A program made the position numbers and the translations under genes. A DNA stretch of 64,000 nt from Aquihabitans sp. G128 (GTDB taxonomy: Bacteria > Actinomycetota > Acidimicrobiia > Acidimicrobiales > Iamiaceae). The stretch covers positions 2,976,001 to 3,040,000 of the forward strand of contig NZ_CP077604.1 of assembly GCF_019048865.1 (NCBI RefSeq), read 5' to 3'. Positions 33,849-43,111 of this stretch are shown in pieces; positions within the stretch are counted from its first letter, which is position 1; each line of letters begins with the position of its first letter. The notes under the pieces are model-generated. The model did not search any database and was not told the origin of the DNA. It saw only the letters and a list, made by a program, of their open reading frames with translations.

Positions 33849-34808
33849 GTGGCGATGCTCGAAGACCCGCCGTTCGACCTGCTGTGTCCCGGACGGCGCC
33901 CCACGGGCATCGGACCGGTGCTGCTGCCGTTCGCCGCGGACGGCGAGGTCGACTGGGACGGCTTCGCCCACCTGTTGGGCCGCACCGCCGAGACCAGCCT
34001 GATCCCCGCCATCAACCTCGCGCCCGGCGCCGGCGACCTGCTCGACGCCAGCACCCGCGCCGAGGTGCTGGCCACGGCCGGGGCGGCCTTGGGCAGCGCC
34101 ACCTTCGTGGCCGGCGTGCGGGCCGAGGCCGGACCCGACGGCGGCTTCGACCCCAGCCGCCTGTCCGGTGCGGTCGCCGCGGTGTCGCGCCACGACGCCA
34201 TCCCCCTGCTCCTCCCGTCGCCGGCGCTGGCGTCGCTCGACCCCGACGAGCTGGTGGGCCTCATGGCGTGGATGGGCGAGTGGTGCGACCGGTTCCTGGT
34301 GGTCGAGGCGCCGCCCGAGCGCTGGCCAGGCGGCCGCCTCTGGGGCATGGACGTGTTCGGCGCCCTCCTGGAGCTGGGCGCCTGCGTGGGCGTGGTCCAC
34401 TCGTCCTGGAGCCGCGCCCCCGAGTGGGACCGGGTGCGCCTCCGTGACGACCAGCGCTCGGGGTTCCAGGTGTTCTCGGCCAACGAGCACGCGGTGGACC
34501 AGATCATGTTCGGCGCCGACCACGCCCTCGACCTGGCGGCCGCCGTGCCCGATGCCCTCGCCGACCGCGACGAGGCCTGGGAGGCCCAGGACCTCGACGT
34601 GCTGGAGCGCCACGACGCGCTCCAGGCCCTGGCCAACCTGGTGTTCCGCCCGCCGGTGGCGGCCTCTCGCCACGCCCTCGCGCGGGTGCTGCACCTGCGG
34701 GGCTGGCTCTCGCACGACCGGGTGCACCCCGGCCTCCCCCGTCGTCCCGAGAGCGACGACGAGCTGCTGCTGGCGGCGCTCGACCGCCTCGGGCTGGCCT
34801 CGGCCTAG
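33849..34808 (+). CDS. Dihydrodipicolinate synthase-like TIM-barrel protein
   Basis: 319 residues. The start (PTGIGPVLLPFAADGEVDWDGFAHLLGRTAETSLIPAINLAP, visible in short pieces) mimics the DapA/N-acetylneuraminate lyase opening, where PFxxDGxVDWxGF is typical. The segment IPLLLPSPAL and a later LLELGACVGVVHSSWS fit barrel strands. The Schiff-base Lys and Tyr of true DapA were not found by eye, so catalytic activity of that type is doubtful. The function is unknown. GTG 33849 and ATG 33855 are both possible; the TAGCGT box 8 nt before 33849 fits the first. It converges on the TetR gene. Confidence 0.6.
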   Translation: MAMLEDPPFDLLCPGRRPTGIGPVLLPFAADGEVDWDGFAHLLGRTAETSLIPAINLAPGAGDLLDASTRAEVLATAGAALGSATFVAGVRAEAGPDGGFDPSRLSGAVAAVSRHDAIPLLLPSPALASLDPDELVGLMAWMGEWCDRFLVVEAPPERWPGGRLWGMDVFGALLELGACVGVVHSSWSRAPEWDRVRLRDDQRSGFQVFSANEHAVDQIMFGADHALDLAAAVPDALADRDEAWEAQDLDVLERHDALQALANLVFRPPVAASRHALARVLHLRGWLSHDRVHPGLPRRPESDDELLLAALDRLGLASA

Positions 34809-34832
34809 CTGGCCTGGCCTCGCGGGCTTCGG

Positions 34833-35510
34833 CTAGCTGGCTTCGGCCTCGACGGCGTCGTCCTGGTCGGCGGCCGCCCGGTCGAACCGGGCGAGGAGGT
34901 CGGCCAGCTCGTCGTCGGTGAGCATCGACGACGCGAGCAGCAGGCGCATGCCGGCCGCCAGGCGGGCCCGGTCGTCGGCGCCCACGCCGGCCAGCCGGTG
35001 CAGCATCGCCCCGTCCTGGAAGGCCTGCATGGCCCAGCCGGCGTCGGTCGACTGTGGTGCGCCCCGTCGGGCCAGCTGCCAGTCGATGCGGGCGGCGAAG
35101 CGCTCCACCACGGTGGCGACGTCGGCGCGCAGGTCCTCCTGGCGCCCGGCGGCCAGGTACAGCTCGACCTGGCTTCCCTCGGCGGTGGACGTGTTCTCGA
35201 GCACCCGGTCGATCACGTGGTCGATCGCCACGTCGACGGGCTCGTCCTCGTTCAGGACCCAGCGCCGCTCGGCGTCGTCGAAGTCGGAGATGCTGCTCTG
35301 GGCGCCCCGTCGCAGGGCCTCGGTGACCAGCTCGTCGATGGAACCGAAGAAGTAGCTGGTGGTCGAGAGCGGGACGCCCGCCCGGGCGGCGACCGCCCGG
35401 TGGGTGACGGCGCCGGCGCCGACCTCGGCCGCCAGCTCGGCCGCAGCGTCGAGGAGGGCCGCTCGCCGCCGTTGGGCGCTGGCCCGGTGGGCGCGGCTGG
35501 GAGCGGTCAT
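34833..35510 (-). CDS. TetR-family transcriptional regulator
   Basis: 225 residues from ATG 35510. The helix-turn-helix covers [22 protein letters not shown]...[19 protein letters not shown], the TetR_N signature. The C-terminal ligand domain is helical and acidic. It lies 85 bp downstream of an SDR gene in the same direction. An inverted repeat with a GGTCCGGACC centre lies just upstream of its TACGAT box (6 nt before ATG), so it is likely autoregulated and may also sense the SDR's pathway. Confidence 0.85.
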   Translation of the reverse strand: MTAPSRAHRASAQRRRAALLDAAAELAAEVGAGAVTHRAVAARAGVPLSTTSYFFGSIDELVTEALRRGAQSSISDFDDAERRWVLNEDEPVDVAIDHVIDRVLENTSTAEGSQVELYLAAGRQEDLRADVATVVERFAARIDWQLARRGAPQSTDAGWAMQAFQDGAMLHRLAGVGADDRARLAAGMRLLLASSMLTDDELADLLARFDRAAADQDDAVEAEAS

Positions 35511-35516
35511 GGGGCG

Positions 35517-35522
35517 ATCGTA
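35517..35522 (-). promoter_or_regulatory. -10-like box TACGAT of the TetR gene
   Basis: TACGAT is 6 nt before ATG 35510 on the minus strand. Confidence 0.5.
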
Positions 35523-35543
35523 GAACACTCGTGCCAGACAATT

Positions 35544-35569
35544 CGGACACCGGTCCGGACCGCTGTCCG
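35544..35569. promoter_or_regulatory. Candidate TetR operator (nested inverted repeat)
   Basis: Outer arms CGGACA (35544-35549) and TGTCCG (35564-35569) flank a perfect GGTCCGGACC (35552-35561), in the -35 region of the TetR gene. Confidence 0.55.
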
Positions 35570-35595
35570 TGTCCTCGGGGCCCCTCCGAGCGGCT

Positions 35596-36385
35596 TCACA
35601 GGTCGGGCAGGCCGAAGTCCAGGTTGGGCTGCTCGAGGCCGCCGTCGACCTCCACGACCTTGCCCGTCAGGTACGAACCGGCCTGCGACGCGAGGAACAG
35701 GACGGTGGCGGCGATGTCGTCGGCGTCGCCGATGCGCTTGAGCGGCGTCACCTCCTCCATGGTCGTGCGCATGGCGTCGTCGTCGAGCACGACCTCGAAG
35801 CGCGGAGGTCGCCACCGAGCCCACGGCGATGGCGTTGACCCGGATGCGCGGCGACAGGTCCCGCGCCGCAAGACGCGTGTAGTGGGCGAGCGCCGCCTTG
35901 GCCGTGCCGTAGGCCAGGAAGCCTCGACCGGTCACCCGCCCCATCACCGACGAGATGCCCACGATCGAGCCCCCGCCCGTCTCCAACATGAGCGGCACCG
36001 CCGCCCGGTTGAGGGCGTGGGCGGTGACCACGTTGAACGAGAACGCCTCGGCCAGGAAGCGGGGCGAGGTGTGCTCGAAGGGCCGGGGCATGGAGCCGCC
36101 CAGGTTGTCGACCACGATGTCGAGCCGGCCGAACGCCTCGACCGCGGTGGCCGCCAGGCCGGCCACCGTGTCGAGGTCGCTCAGGTCGGCGGCCACCACG
36201 TGGGCCCGTCGCCCGGTGGCCTCGACCTGGGCCGCCACCTCCAGGAGCTGCGCCTCGGTGCGAGCGGCCAGGAGCACGTCGGCGCCGGCCTCGGCCAGGG
36301 CGACCGCGGTGGCGGCGCCGATGCCGCGCCCTGCGCCGGTCACGATGGCGACCTGGTCGGTCACGAGGAACTTGTCGAGGATCAC
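35596..36385 (-). CDS. Short-chain dehydrogenase/reductase, with single-base frameshift
   Basis: From GTG 36385 the frame reads [27 protein letters not shown] (TGxxxGIG), DNLGG in place of NAG, a catalytic Ser in [13 protein letters not shown] (YxxxK), and [15 protein letters not shown]. It then breaks, and the continuation [24 protein letters not shown]...[16 protein letters not shown] is in the next frame. One extra base at about 35798-35799 (an A on the + strand) explains it; without it the protein is 262 residues. Both parts are conserved, so a sequencing error is likely. It is an NAD(P)-dependent oxidoreductase, divergent from the GlcD-like gene. The perfect TGACGGGTCGTCA operator lies 22 bp upstream. 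Confidence 0.82.
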
Positions 36386-36406
36386 GGCGGGACTCCGGGG
36401 CTGGCG

Positions 36407-36425
36407 ATCTGACGGGTCGTCAGAT
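36407..36425. promoter_or_regulatory. Perfect operator-like palindrome ATCTGAC-GGGTC-GTCAGAT
   Basis: A 19-bp inverted repeat lies in the SDR/GlcD divergent region. Its core TGACGGGTCGTCA is repeated exactly at 47043-47059 upstream of an F420 enzyme gene, suggesting a shared repressor. Confidence 0.7.
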
Positions 36426-36547
36426 GTTGGCAGACGCCGACTCCACCCGCTGGCCGCCGCCCGCGGCTCGCCCCTCGTCGACGGCGAGGACCGCCGTGGC
36501 ATGCTGGCCGCCGCCGATCCGGGGACACGACGCAGGGGGCCGCGCGC

Positions 36548-37957
36548 ATGACCACCACGACCATCGACCACGCGACGGAGCTGGCCGCCCTCGTGGGCGC
36601 CGACCACGTCCTCGTCGGCGACGCCATCAACGACGACTACACCCGGGACGAGGCGCTGACCTCGCCGGCGCACCGGCCGGCCGCCGTCGTGCGCCCCGGC
36701 TCCACCGAGGAGGTGGCCGCGGTCGTCACCTGGGCCGCCGCCAACGGCGTGCCCGTCACCGCCCGAGGCTCCGGCACCGGCCTCTCGGGCGCCTGCATCC
36801 CCCAGCCCGACGGCATCCTCGTCTCCTTCGAGCGCATGGACCAGATCCTCGAGATCGACCTCCGCAACCACGTGGCCGTCGTCCAGCCGGGCGTCACCCT
36901 GGCCCAGCTCGACGAGGCCACCAAGGCCCACGGCCTCATCTATCCCGTCCAGCCCGGCGAGAACTCCGCCAGCCTCGGCGGCAACGTGGCCACCAACGCC
37001 GGCGGCATGCGGGCCGTCCGGTACGGCGTGACCCGCAGCCAGGTGCTGGGCCTCACCTGCGTGCTGGGCACCGGCGAGGTGCTCACCACCGGCGGCAAGT
37101 TCGTGAAGGCCACCTCGGGCTACGACCTCACCCAGCTCGTCATCGGCTCCGAGGGCACCCTCGCCCTGGCCACCGAGGCCATCCTGCGCCTCCACCCCCG
37201 CCCCACCCACGGCGCCACCGTCCTGGCCCCGTTCACCACGCTCGACGAGGTGGCCGCCGCCATCCCCCACATCGTCGGCTCGGGCCTGCAGCCCTCGATC
37301 CTCGAGTACATCGACCTGGTGTCCATGGCCGGCATCACCTCGAGCGCCGGCCTGGAGCTCGGCATCCCCCAGGAGATCAAGGACACCGCGCTGGCGTACC
37401 TGGTGATCGTCCTGGAGGGCACCGTCGCCTCGCGCATCGAGGAGGACACCGCCGCACTGGGCCAGCTGCTCGGCGAGCTGGGCGCGCTCGACCTCTACGT
37501 GCTCCCGCCGAGCGCCGGCGCCGCCCTGGTCGACGCCCGCGAGAAGGCGTTCTGGACGGCGAAGGCGCTCGGCGCCAACGACATCATCGACCTCGTGGTC
37601 CCCCGCGCCGAGATCCCCGGCTACCTCGCAGCGGTGAAGGTGATCGCCGACGACACCGCCTCGCTGGTGGTGGGCTGCGGCCACGCCGGCGACGGCAACG
37701 TGCACCTCTCGGTCTTCCAGGGCGACCCCGCCGTGCGCTCGGACGTGGTGGGGCGCATCCTCCGCGCCGGCGCCGACCTCGGCGGCGCCGTCTCCGGCGA
37801 GCACGGCATCGGCACCGCCAAGAAGGCCTACCTCGCCGCCATCGAGGACCCCGCCAAGCTCGACCTCATGCGCCGCATCAAGGTCGCGTTCGACCCCACC
37901 GGCATCCTCAACCCCGGCGTGATCTTCGATGCCACCAGCCCGGCGGAACACCCGTGA
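36548..37957 (+). CDS. FAD-linked 2-hydroxyacid oxidase/dehydrogenase (GlcD/D-lactate dehydrogenase family)
   Basis: 469 residues. The FAD-binding PCMH domain is clear: [55 protein letters not shown] and [16 protein letters not shown]. The C-terminal FAD-oxidase domain ends with [29 protein letters not shown] and [10 protein letters not shown]. Such enzymes oxidise D-lactate, glycolate or related 2-hydroxyacids to 2-oxoacids, passing electrons to a membrane or other acceptor. A TPP-dependent enzyme gene follows by 76 bp, which suggests the 2-oxoacid is then decarboxylated or ligated. The partner GlcE/GlcF genes are absent. Confidence 0.9.
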   Translation: MTTTTIDHATELAALVGADHVLVGDAINDDYTRDEALTSPAHRPAAVVRPGSTEEVAAVVTWAAANGVPVTARGSGTGLSGACIPQPDGILVSFERMDQILEIDLRNHVAVVQPGVTLAQLDEATKAHGLIYPVQPGENSASLGGNVATNAGGMRAVRYGVTRSQVLGLTCVLGTGEVLTTGGKFVKATSGYDLTQLVIGSEGTLALATEAILRLHPRPTHGATVLAPFTTLDEVAAAIPHIVGSGLQPSILEYIDLVSMAGITSSAGLELGIPQEIKDTALAYLVIVLEGTVASRIEEDTAALGQLLGELGALDLYVLPPSAGAALVDAREKAFWTAKALGANDIIDLVVPRAEIPGYLAAVKVIADDTASLVVGCGHAGDGNVHLSVFQGDPAVRSDVVGRILRAGADLGGAVSGEHGIGTAKKAYLAAIEDPAKLDLMRRIKVAFDPTGILNPGVIFDATSPAEHP

Positions 37958-38033
37958 GCGTCGAACCGCTGCGCAGCTGAGCATCCAGCTTCACCCCCTC
38001 CACCACCTCGAAGAACCCCGAAGGACACGAACC

Positions 38034-39591
38034 ATGAACGGTGCCCAGGCACTCATCCGCACCCTCGTCGACGCCGGCGTCGACGTCTGCTTCATGAACC
38101 CCGGCACCTCGGAGATGCACTTCGTGGCCGCCCTGGACGACGTGCCCGAGATGCACGGCGTCCTGGCCCTGTTCGAGGGCGTGGCCACCGGCGCGGCCGA
38201 CGGCTACGCCCGCATGGCCGACAAGCCCGCCGCCACCCTGCTGCACCTCGGCCCCGGCCTGGGCAACGGCCTGGCCAACCTGCACAACGCCCGCAAGGGC
38301 CACACCGCGATGGTCAACATCGTCGGCGACCACGCCACGTACCACAAGCAGTACGACGCCCAGCTCGAGTCCGACATCGAGACGGTGGCCCGCAACGTCT
38401 CGGCGTGGATCCGCACCTCGGCCAAGACCGACGAGCTGGCCGCCGACGCCGCCGAGGCGGTGGCCGTGGCCTCGGGACCGCCCGCCCAGGTCGCCACCCT
38501 CATCCTCCCGGCCGACGTGAGCTGGACCGGGGGCGCCGAGCCCGTCGCGCCCGCCACGCCCGTCGCACCGGTGGCGGTCACCGCCGAGGCCGTCGCGGCG
38601 ATCGCCGCCGTGCTCACCGGCGACGAGCCCGCCGCCCTGTTCATCGGCGGGCGGGCGTGCCGGGCCGATGCCCTCGTCGACGCCAGCCGCATCGCCAACA
38701 CCACCGGCTCGAAGCTCATCGCCGAGACGTTCCCCGCCCGCCTCGAGCGCGGCGCCGGCCGGGTCCCGGTCGACCGGTTGGCCTACCTGGCCGAGTTCGC
38801 CGCCATGCAGCTCGACGGCCTGCAGCACCTCGTGGTGGTCGACACCAAGTCGCCCGTGTCGTTCTTCGCCTACCCGGGCAAGGCGAGCGACCTGGTGCCC
38901 GAGGGCTGCCAGGTCCACGTCCTGGCCGGCGCCGAGCACGACGTCGCCGGCGCGCTCGCCGCCCTGGCCGACGCCGTGGCCGCCCCCGCCGACGCCGCCA
39001 CCATCCAGGCCGAGGCCCGCCCCCGCGCTGCCCACCGGTCCGCTCACCGCCGAAGGCGTCTGCAGCGCCCTCGGCGCCCTCATGCCCGAGGGCACGATCA
39101 TCTCCGACGAGGGCAACACCTCCGGCCTGTTCGCCGCCGGGTTCACCGCCGGCGCCCCGGCCCACGACTGGCTCACCCTCACCGGCGGCGCCATCGGCCA
39201 AGGCCTCCCCGCTGCGCTCGGCGCCGCGGTGGCCTGCCCCGACCGCCAGGTGATCGCCCTGGAGTCCGACGGCTCGGCCATGTACACCCTGCAGGCCTGG
39301 TGGACGATGGCCCGCGAGCAGCTCGACGTGATCACGGTCCTGTTCAACAACTCGTCCTACGCGGTCCTGAACATGGAGCTCCAGCGGGTCGGCGCCACCA
39401 CCGTGGGCGAGAAGGCTAAGGACATGCTCGACCTCACCCGCCCCGACCTCGACTTCGTGGCCCTCGCGACCGGCATGGGCGTCCCCGCCACCCGCGCCAC
39501 CACCGGCGAGGAGCTCGTCGAGCAGCTCGAGGCCGCCCTCGCCGCCAAGGGCCCCCACGTCATCGAGTGCATCGTCCCCTCCATCATCTGA
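38034..39591 (+). CDS. TPP-dependent enzyme (acetolactate synthase/benzoylformate decarboxylase-like), with single-base frameshift
   Basis: The N-terminal TPP-binding domain (NGAQALIRTLVDAGVDVCFMNPGTSEM, with the catalytic Glu in LFEGVATGAADGYARM) and the central domain lie in one frame up to about 39019. The C-terminal TPP domain (ALPTGPLTAEGV..., ISDEGNTSGL, GGAIGQGLPAALGAA and the Mg/TPP motif ESDGSAMYT...NNSSYAVLN) is in the next frame. A run of five C at 39020-39024 has one base too many; four C gives a 518-residue enzyme of normal size. ATG 38034 has AAGGA upstream. The order after the GlcD-like gene suggests oxidation of a 2-hydroxyacid and then TPP chemistry on the product, as in the mandelate route. 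The substrate is unproven. Confidence 0.85.
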
Positions 39592-39607
39592 GTCGGCCCC
39601 CGGCCGT

Positions 39608-39757
39608 GGATTCCTGTCGCCAGGGGTCGGTGGGCGACCCCTGGTGACAGGAATCCGTCCGCCGTGGCGATTTGGTGGGGTTCGTCCGATCTCATCGCCG
39701 AGGACCGTGGATTCCTGTCGCCGAGGGTCGGTGGGCGACCCCGTACGACAGGAATGG
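39608..39757. repeat. Tandem pair of 49-bp palindromes (GGATTCCTGTC family)
   Basis: Copy 1 (39608-39656) is a near-perfect 22-nt-arm hairpin around loop GTGGG: GGATTCCTGTC, then CCAGGGGTCG, and their complements. Copy 2 (39709-39757) keeps the outer arm and the GTGGG loop but has drifted in the stem. They are 101 bp apart between convergent genes. A further small hairpin TGGCAG-GCAA-CTGCCA is at 39755-39770. The remaining 160 bp to 39928 shows no gene. Confidence 0.88.
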
Positions 39758-39928
39758 CAGGCAACTGCCACCGAACCGGACGAACACCACCCGGCCGCCG
39801 GCCCAGCCTCCGTTGCGTCGGTTCCCTCCGGCCCCCGCACCGCAGCGAGAGGCCCTCGTCGCGCGAACCGGGTGACCGGCGACCAGAGCAGCCAGAGAGA
39901 GCCGAACCCCCGGCGTCGCCGAGCGGGA

Positions 39929-40708
39929 TCAGTCGAGGGCGAGCGGTCGGGGCCAGGACTCGGGGCGGAGGGCGGCTTCGGTGCCGCCGTCCATGACGAG
40001 GAAGGCGCCGCAGAAGAAGGCGGCCTCGGGCGAGAGCAGGTAGGCGAGGAGGCCGGCGACCTCGGTGGCCTCGCCGGGGCGGCCCTGGGGCATGGGGTAG
40101 ATGTCGCCGATGCTCGACACCATCTCCCACAGCCCCTCGGTGAGCGGGGTGTCGATGAAGCCGGGGGCGATGGCGTTGAGGCGGATGCCGGCGCCGGCCC
40201 AGTCCTTGCCCGGTGCGTGGCGGCGCACCCAGACGGCGAGGGCCAGCTTCGAGGCGGGGTAGGCGCCGATGCCGTCGGTGCCGGCGGCGAGCCGGGCGCG
40301 CTCCTCGTCGTCGGCCAGGCACCACTCGGCGACCTCGATCGGGTACGACGGCTGGGTGGTGACCGAGTTCGAGCTGATGGCGACCACGCTCGGCTGGGTG
40401 CCCCGCTCCAGGAGCGGCCGCAGCCCGGTGAGGGTGGCCACGGCGCCGAAGTAGTTGATCGACACCGTGGCGGCGCCGTCGTCCTTGCCCTGGATCCCGG
40501 CCCCGACGACCAGCCCGTCGAGCACGCCGTCGCAGCGCTCGTCGACCTCGCGGACCATGGCCCGGCGGCCGCCCTCGGTGGACAGGTCGGCGGTCACGTC
40601 GGCGTCGCGCACGTCGATGCCGATCACCCGGTGCCCGTCGGACTCCAAGCGCTCGGTGGTGGCGCGGCCGATGCCTCCGGCCGAGCCCGTGATGGCGATC
40701 GTGGCCAA
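39929..40708 (-). CDS. Short-chain dehydrogenase/reductase (HsdA-like)
   Basis: 259 residues with a TTG start at 40708, which has AAGGA 8 nt upstream and a TACGGT box about 36 nt upstream. It reads IAITGSAGGIGRATTERL, GIDVRDADVTADLS, VVGAGIQG in the NAG position, catalytic Ser in AISSNSVTT and YPASK. The short insert between Ser and Tyr (about 35 residues, EVAEWCLADDEERARLAAG) matches 3-alpha-hydroxysteroid dehydrogenase/carbonyl reductase type SDRs. It converges on the TPP enzyme gene across the palindrome pair and is divergent from mgtC-like. Confidence 0.85.
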   Translation of the reverse strand: MATIAITGSAGGIGRATTERLESDGHRVIGIDVRDADVTADLSTEGGRRAMVREVDERCDGVLDGLVVGAGIQGKDDGAATVSINYFGAVATLTGLRPLLERGTQPSVVAISSNSVTTQPSYPIEVAEWCLADDEERARLAAGTDGIGAYPASKLALAVWVRRHAPGKDWAGAGIRLNAIAPGFIDTPLTEGLWEMVSSIGDIYPMPQGRPGEATEVAGLLAYLLSPEAAFFCGAFLVMDGGTEAALRPESWPRPLALD

Positions 40709-40803
40709 CGTGCCGTTCCTTCGTCGTGGGGTGGGCCCGATCGACCGTAGGCGAGCAGGCCGGCGTCCGCTGGGGCGGTGGCTCCGCTCCGGCCGTCGAC
40801 CGG

Positions 40804-40809
40804 TAGCGT
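40804..40809 (+). promoter_or_regulatory. -10-like box TAGCGT of the MgtC-like gene
   Basis: TAGCGT is 7 nt before GTG 40817. Confidence 0.5.
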
Positions 40810-40816
40810 CGCCCCG

Positions 40817-41389
40817 GTGGACCTGACGGGGTGGTTGAGCCAGCCGGCGGCGCAGGTGCTGGCCCTCCAGTCGCACCGGGGCGAGCTGCTCGTGCACCTC
40901 TTGGTGGCGCTGGCGCTCACGTGGTCCATCGGCTTCGAGCGGGAGCTCCGCGGCTCGGCCGCCGGCGACCGCACCTTCTCGCTGGTCGGCCTGGGCTCCG
41001 CCGTCATCGGCTACCTCGCCCTCGACCACGCGCCGAACGCGCTGGCCGGCGTCGTCACCGGCATCGGCTTCATCGGCGCCGGCGTCATCATCCACGGGAG
41101 CAACCCGTCGCAGGCGCCCGACGGCACCGACGACGACCCACCGGGCCTGGGCGACGAGGACATGCGCATGGTCCGCGGCGTCACCACCGCCGCGACCATC
41201 TACCTCGCCGCCGCGGTCGGTGCCGCCTGTGGTCAGGGCCAGCTCCTGCTGGCCCTGCTGGCCACCGGCTTCAGCCTCTTCCTCCTCGAGGTCCGCCACG
41301 TGCGGGCCCTGCGGTGGATCGACGGCCGGCACTGGCGCAAGCGCTTCCACGACGCCGATGCCGAGGCCGAGGACCAGCTCGACGGCTGA
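40817..41389 (+). CDS. MgtC/SapB family membrane protein
   Basis: 190 residues. It matches the MgtC N-terminal membrane domain: LVALALTWSIGFERELRG (conserved E-R), RTFSLVGLGSAVIGYL, VTGIGFIGAGVIIHG and RGVTTAATIYLAAAVGAACG. The usual conserved spacing is interrupted by a 25-residue acidic loop (SQAPDGTDDDPPGLGDEDM). The short C-terminus lacks an ACT-like domain. MgtC proteins affect Mg2+ adaptation or F-type ATPase activity in other bacteria; here the role is unknown. The sugar-kinase frame on the other strand overlaps its last 157 bp. Confidence 0.88.
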   Translation: MDLTGWLSQPAAQVLALQSHRGELLVHLLVALALTWSIGFERELRGSAAGDRTFSLVGLGSAVIGYLALDHAPNALAGVVTGIGFIGAGVIIHGSNPSQAPDGTDDDPPGLGDEDMRMVRGVTTAATIYLAAAVGAACGQGQLLLALLATGFSLFLLEVRHVRALRWIDGRHWRKRFHDADAEAEDQLDG

Positions 41390-42948
41390 CGGGCCGCCCC
41401 GGCCTCAGCTGGCGCGCCGAGGCGGAGCGGGCGCAGGGCGTCGAAGGCGCCCACGAACTGGGCGTGGGCGGCGTCGTGGACGGCGGCCGCGGCGGGGTCC
41501 GGGTCGTAGCGCTCGCCCCACGCCGTGCCGAGACCGGGCGCACCGTCGGCGACCGAGGACCCCGTCCCGCTGACGACGGCGGACCAGGCCGCAGCGGCAC
41601 GCGCCCCCGCGTGGCCGGGATCGGCGAGGGCGTGGACCGGGCGGCCGAGCACGTCGGCCAGCACCTGGCACCAGCCCGGCGAGCGGGCGGCGCCGCCGGC
41701 CAGCACGACCTCGGTGGCGGCGTGGCCGCTGAACGCCTCGACCGGCCCGACCAGCCAGCGCAGGTTGTGGGCCACGCCCTCGACGGTGGCGCGCACCAGG
41801 TCCACCCGATCGGTGTCGAGCGAGACGCCAACGAAGCCGCCGCGCACCGACGGGTCGGCCTGCGGCGCCATCGACCCCGAGAGCCAGGGCAGGAACCGGA
41901 CCCCTCCCGCCCCGGGAGGCGAGGCGGCCAGCGCGTCGTCGAAGCCGGCGAACGGGTCGTCGACCCGGTGGTCGCCGAGCGCGTCGTCGGCGTGCACGAA
42001 GCGGGACAGCACGTGCTCGACGGCTCGGCCGGCCAAGCCGTTCTCGGCCCACACCAGGTACTCCCCCGGCCGCACGCCGGGCATGGCGAGCACCTCGTGG
42101 TCGAGGTCCAGGCCGAGGTGGTCGGTGGTGTCGAGCACCACCCCGGTGGTGCCGATGGCGATGCCGATGCGCCCGACCACGTCGGCCCCGGTGGCGAGGG
42201 CGGCGGCGTGGCTGTCGGTCATGCCGGCCACCACCGATACGTCAGCAGGCAGGCCGACCTGCTCGGCGACCGCAGCGAGCACGGTGCCGACCACGGCGTC
42301 GGGAGCCACCAGCTCCGGCAGGCGGCTGCGGTCGACGCCGGCCAGCGCCACCAGCTCGTCGTCGTAGGCCACCTGGCCGAGCACGCGGTTGTCGACCAGC
42401 TGGGCCGCGAACATCGAGCCCTGCGTGGCGGTGGTGCGACCGGTGAGGCGGGTGGTCACGTAGTCGACCGGTTCGAGGTACGCCGCGGTGGCGGCGTGGA
42501 CCGCAGGCTCGTCGAGCTGGAACGCCAGCAGGTGGCCGAGGCTCAGCCCCCCGCCCATGGGTGGGATGGGGTGGCGCTCGATCCACGTGAGGAAGGCGTC
42601 CTCGTGGCGGGCCAGCATGGCCCGGCAGTGCGGCGTGCCCCGGGTGTCGAGGTAGAGCCGCATGGGCGCCAACGGCTTCCCGTCGGCATCGACCGGGACG
42701 ATCGACGAGTACTGGCCGCACACCCCGATCGAGCCCACGCCCGCCAGCCCGCTGGGCCCCGCCTGCGCGCCGAGCTCGACCAGGGCGGCGAGCAGGGCCA
42801 GCCAGAGCGCGTCGGCGTCCAGCTCGACCCCCACGGGCGACCGGTCCCAGGCCACCCCGCGCGAGGCGTGGGCCAGGCCGGTCCCGTCGTCGTCGACCAG
42901 GACGGCCTTGACGTTGGTGGAGCCGATGTCGATCCCGATGCGCTGCAC
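41233..42948 (-). CDS. FGGY-family carbohydrate kinase (xylulokinase-like)
   Basis: Starts IGIDIGSTNVKAVLVDDDGTG (phosphate-1 loop). It has SIGVCGQYSS, the conserved Asp in LYLDTRG, VAGMTDSHAAALATGA, GTTGVVLDTT, FLPWLSGSM and an adenosine motif VVLAGGAARSPGWCQVLADVLG. The FGGY kinase core would end near 41405 (about 515-522 residues). The open frame continues to 41233 as a Ser/Arg-rich tail antisense to mgtC, so the real end may be earlier or altered by an indel. GTG 42948 gives the best spacing to GGAAGG; GTG 42954 is an alternative. It phosphorylates an unidentified sugar or polyol. No transporter or isomerase gene adjoins. Confidence 0.82.
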   Translation of the reverse strand: MQRIGIDIGSTNVKAVLVDDDGTGLAHASRGVAWDRSPVGVELDADALWLALLAALVELGAQAGPSGLAGVGSIGVCGQYSSIVPVDADGKPLAPMRLYLDTRGTPHCRAMLARHEDAFLTWIERHPIPPMGGGLSLGHLLAFQLDEPAVHAATAAYLEPVDYVTTRLTGRTTATQGSMFAAQLVDNRVLGQVAYDDELVALAGVDRSRLPELVAPDAVVGTVLAAVAEQVGLPADVSVVAGMTDSHAAALATGADVVGRIGIAIGTTGVVLDTTDHLGLDLDHEVLAMPGVRPGEYLVWAENGLAGRAVEHVLSRFVHADDALGDHRVDDPFAGFDDALAASPPGAGGVRFLPWLSGSMAPQADPSVRGGFVGVSLDTDRVDLVRATVEGVAHNLRWLVGPVEAFSGHAATEVVLAGGAARSPGWCQVLADVLGRPVHALADPGHAGARAAAAWSAVVSGTGSSVADGAPGLGTAWGERYDPDPAAAAVHDAAHAQFVGAFDALRPLRLGAPAEAGAARQPSSWSSASASASWKRLRQCRPSIHRRARTWRTSRRKRLKPVASRASRSWP

Positions 42949-43111
42949 GGACACCCTTCCCTGGCGGACCCGGCGAAGCTACCCGCCCCCCACCAGCGGC
43001 CCCGGCTGCCGTGCACCCGATCTCCACACCATGCGCGGGACCCCTGCACCAGGGGTTCCGTACCGTCACCGGGACGGGCCGCATGCGTGCGGGAGCAGAC
43101 GGGGAGCGGAC

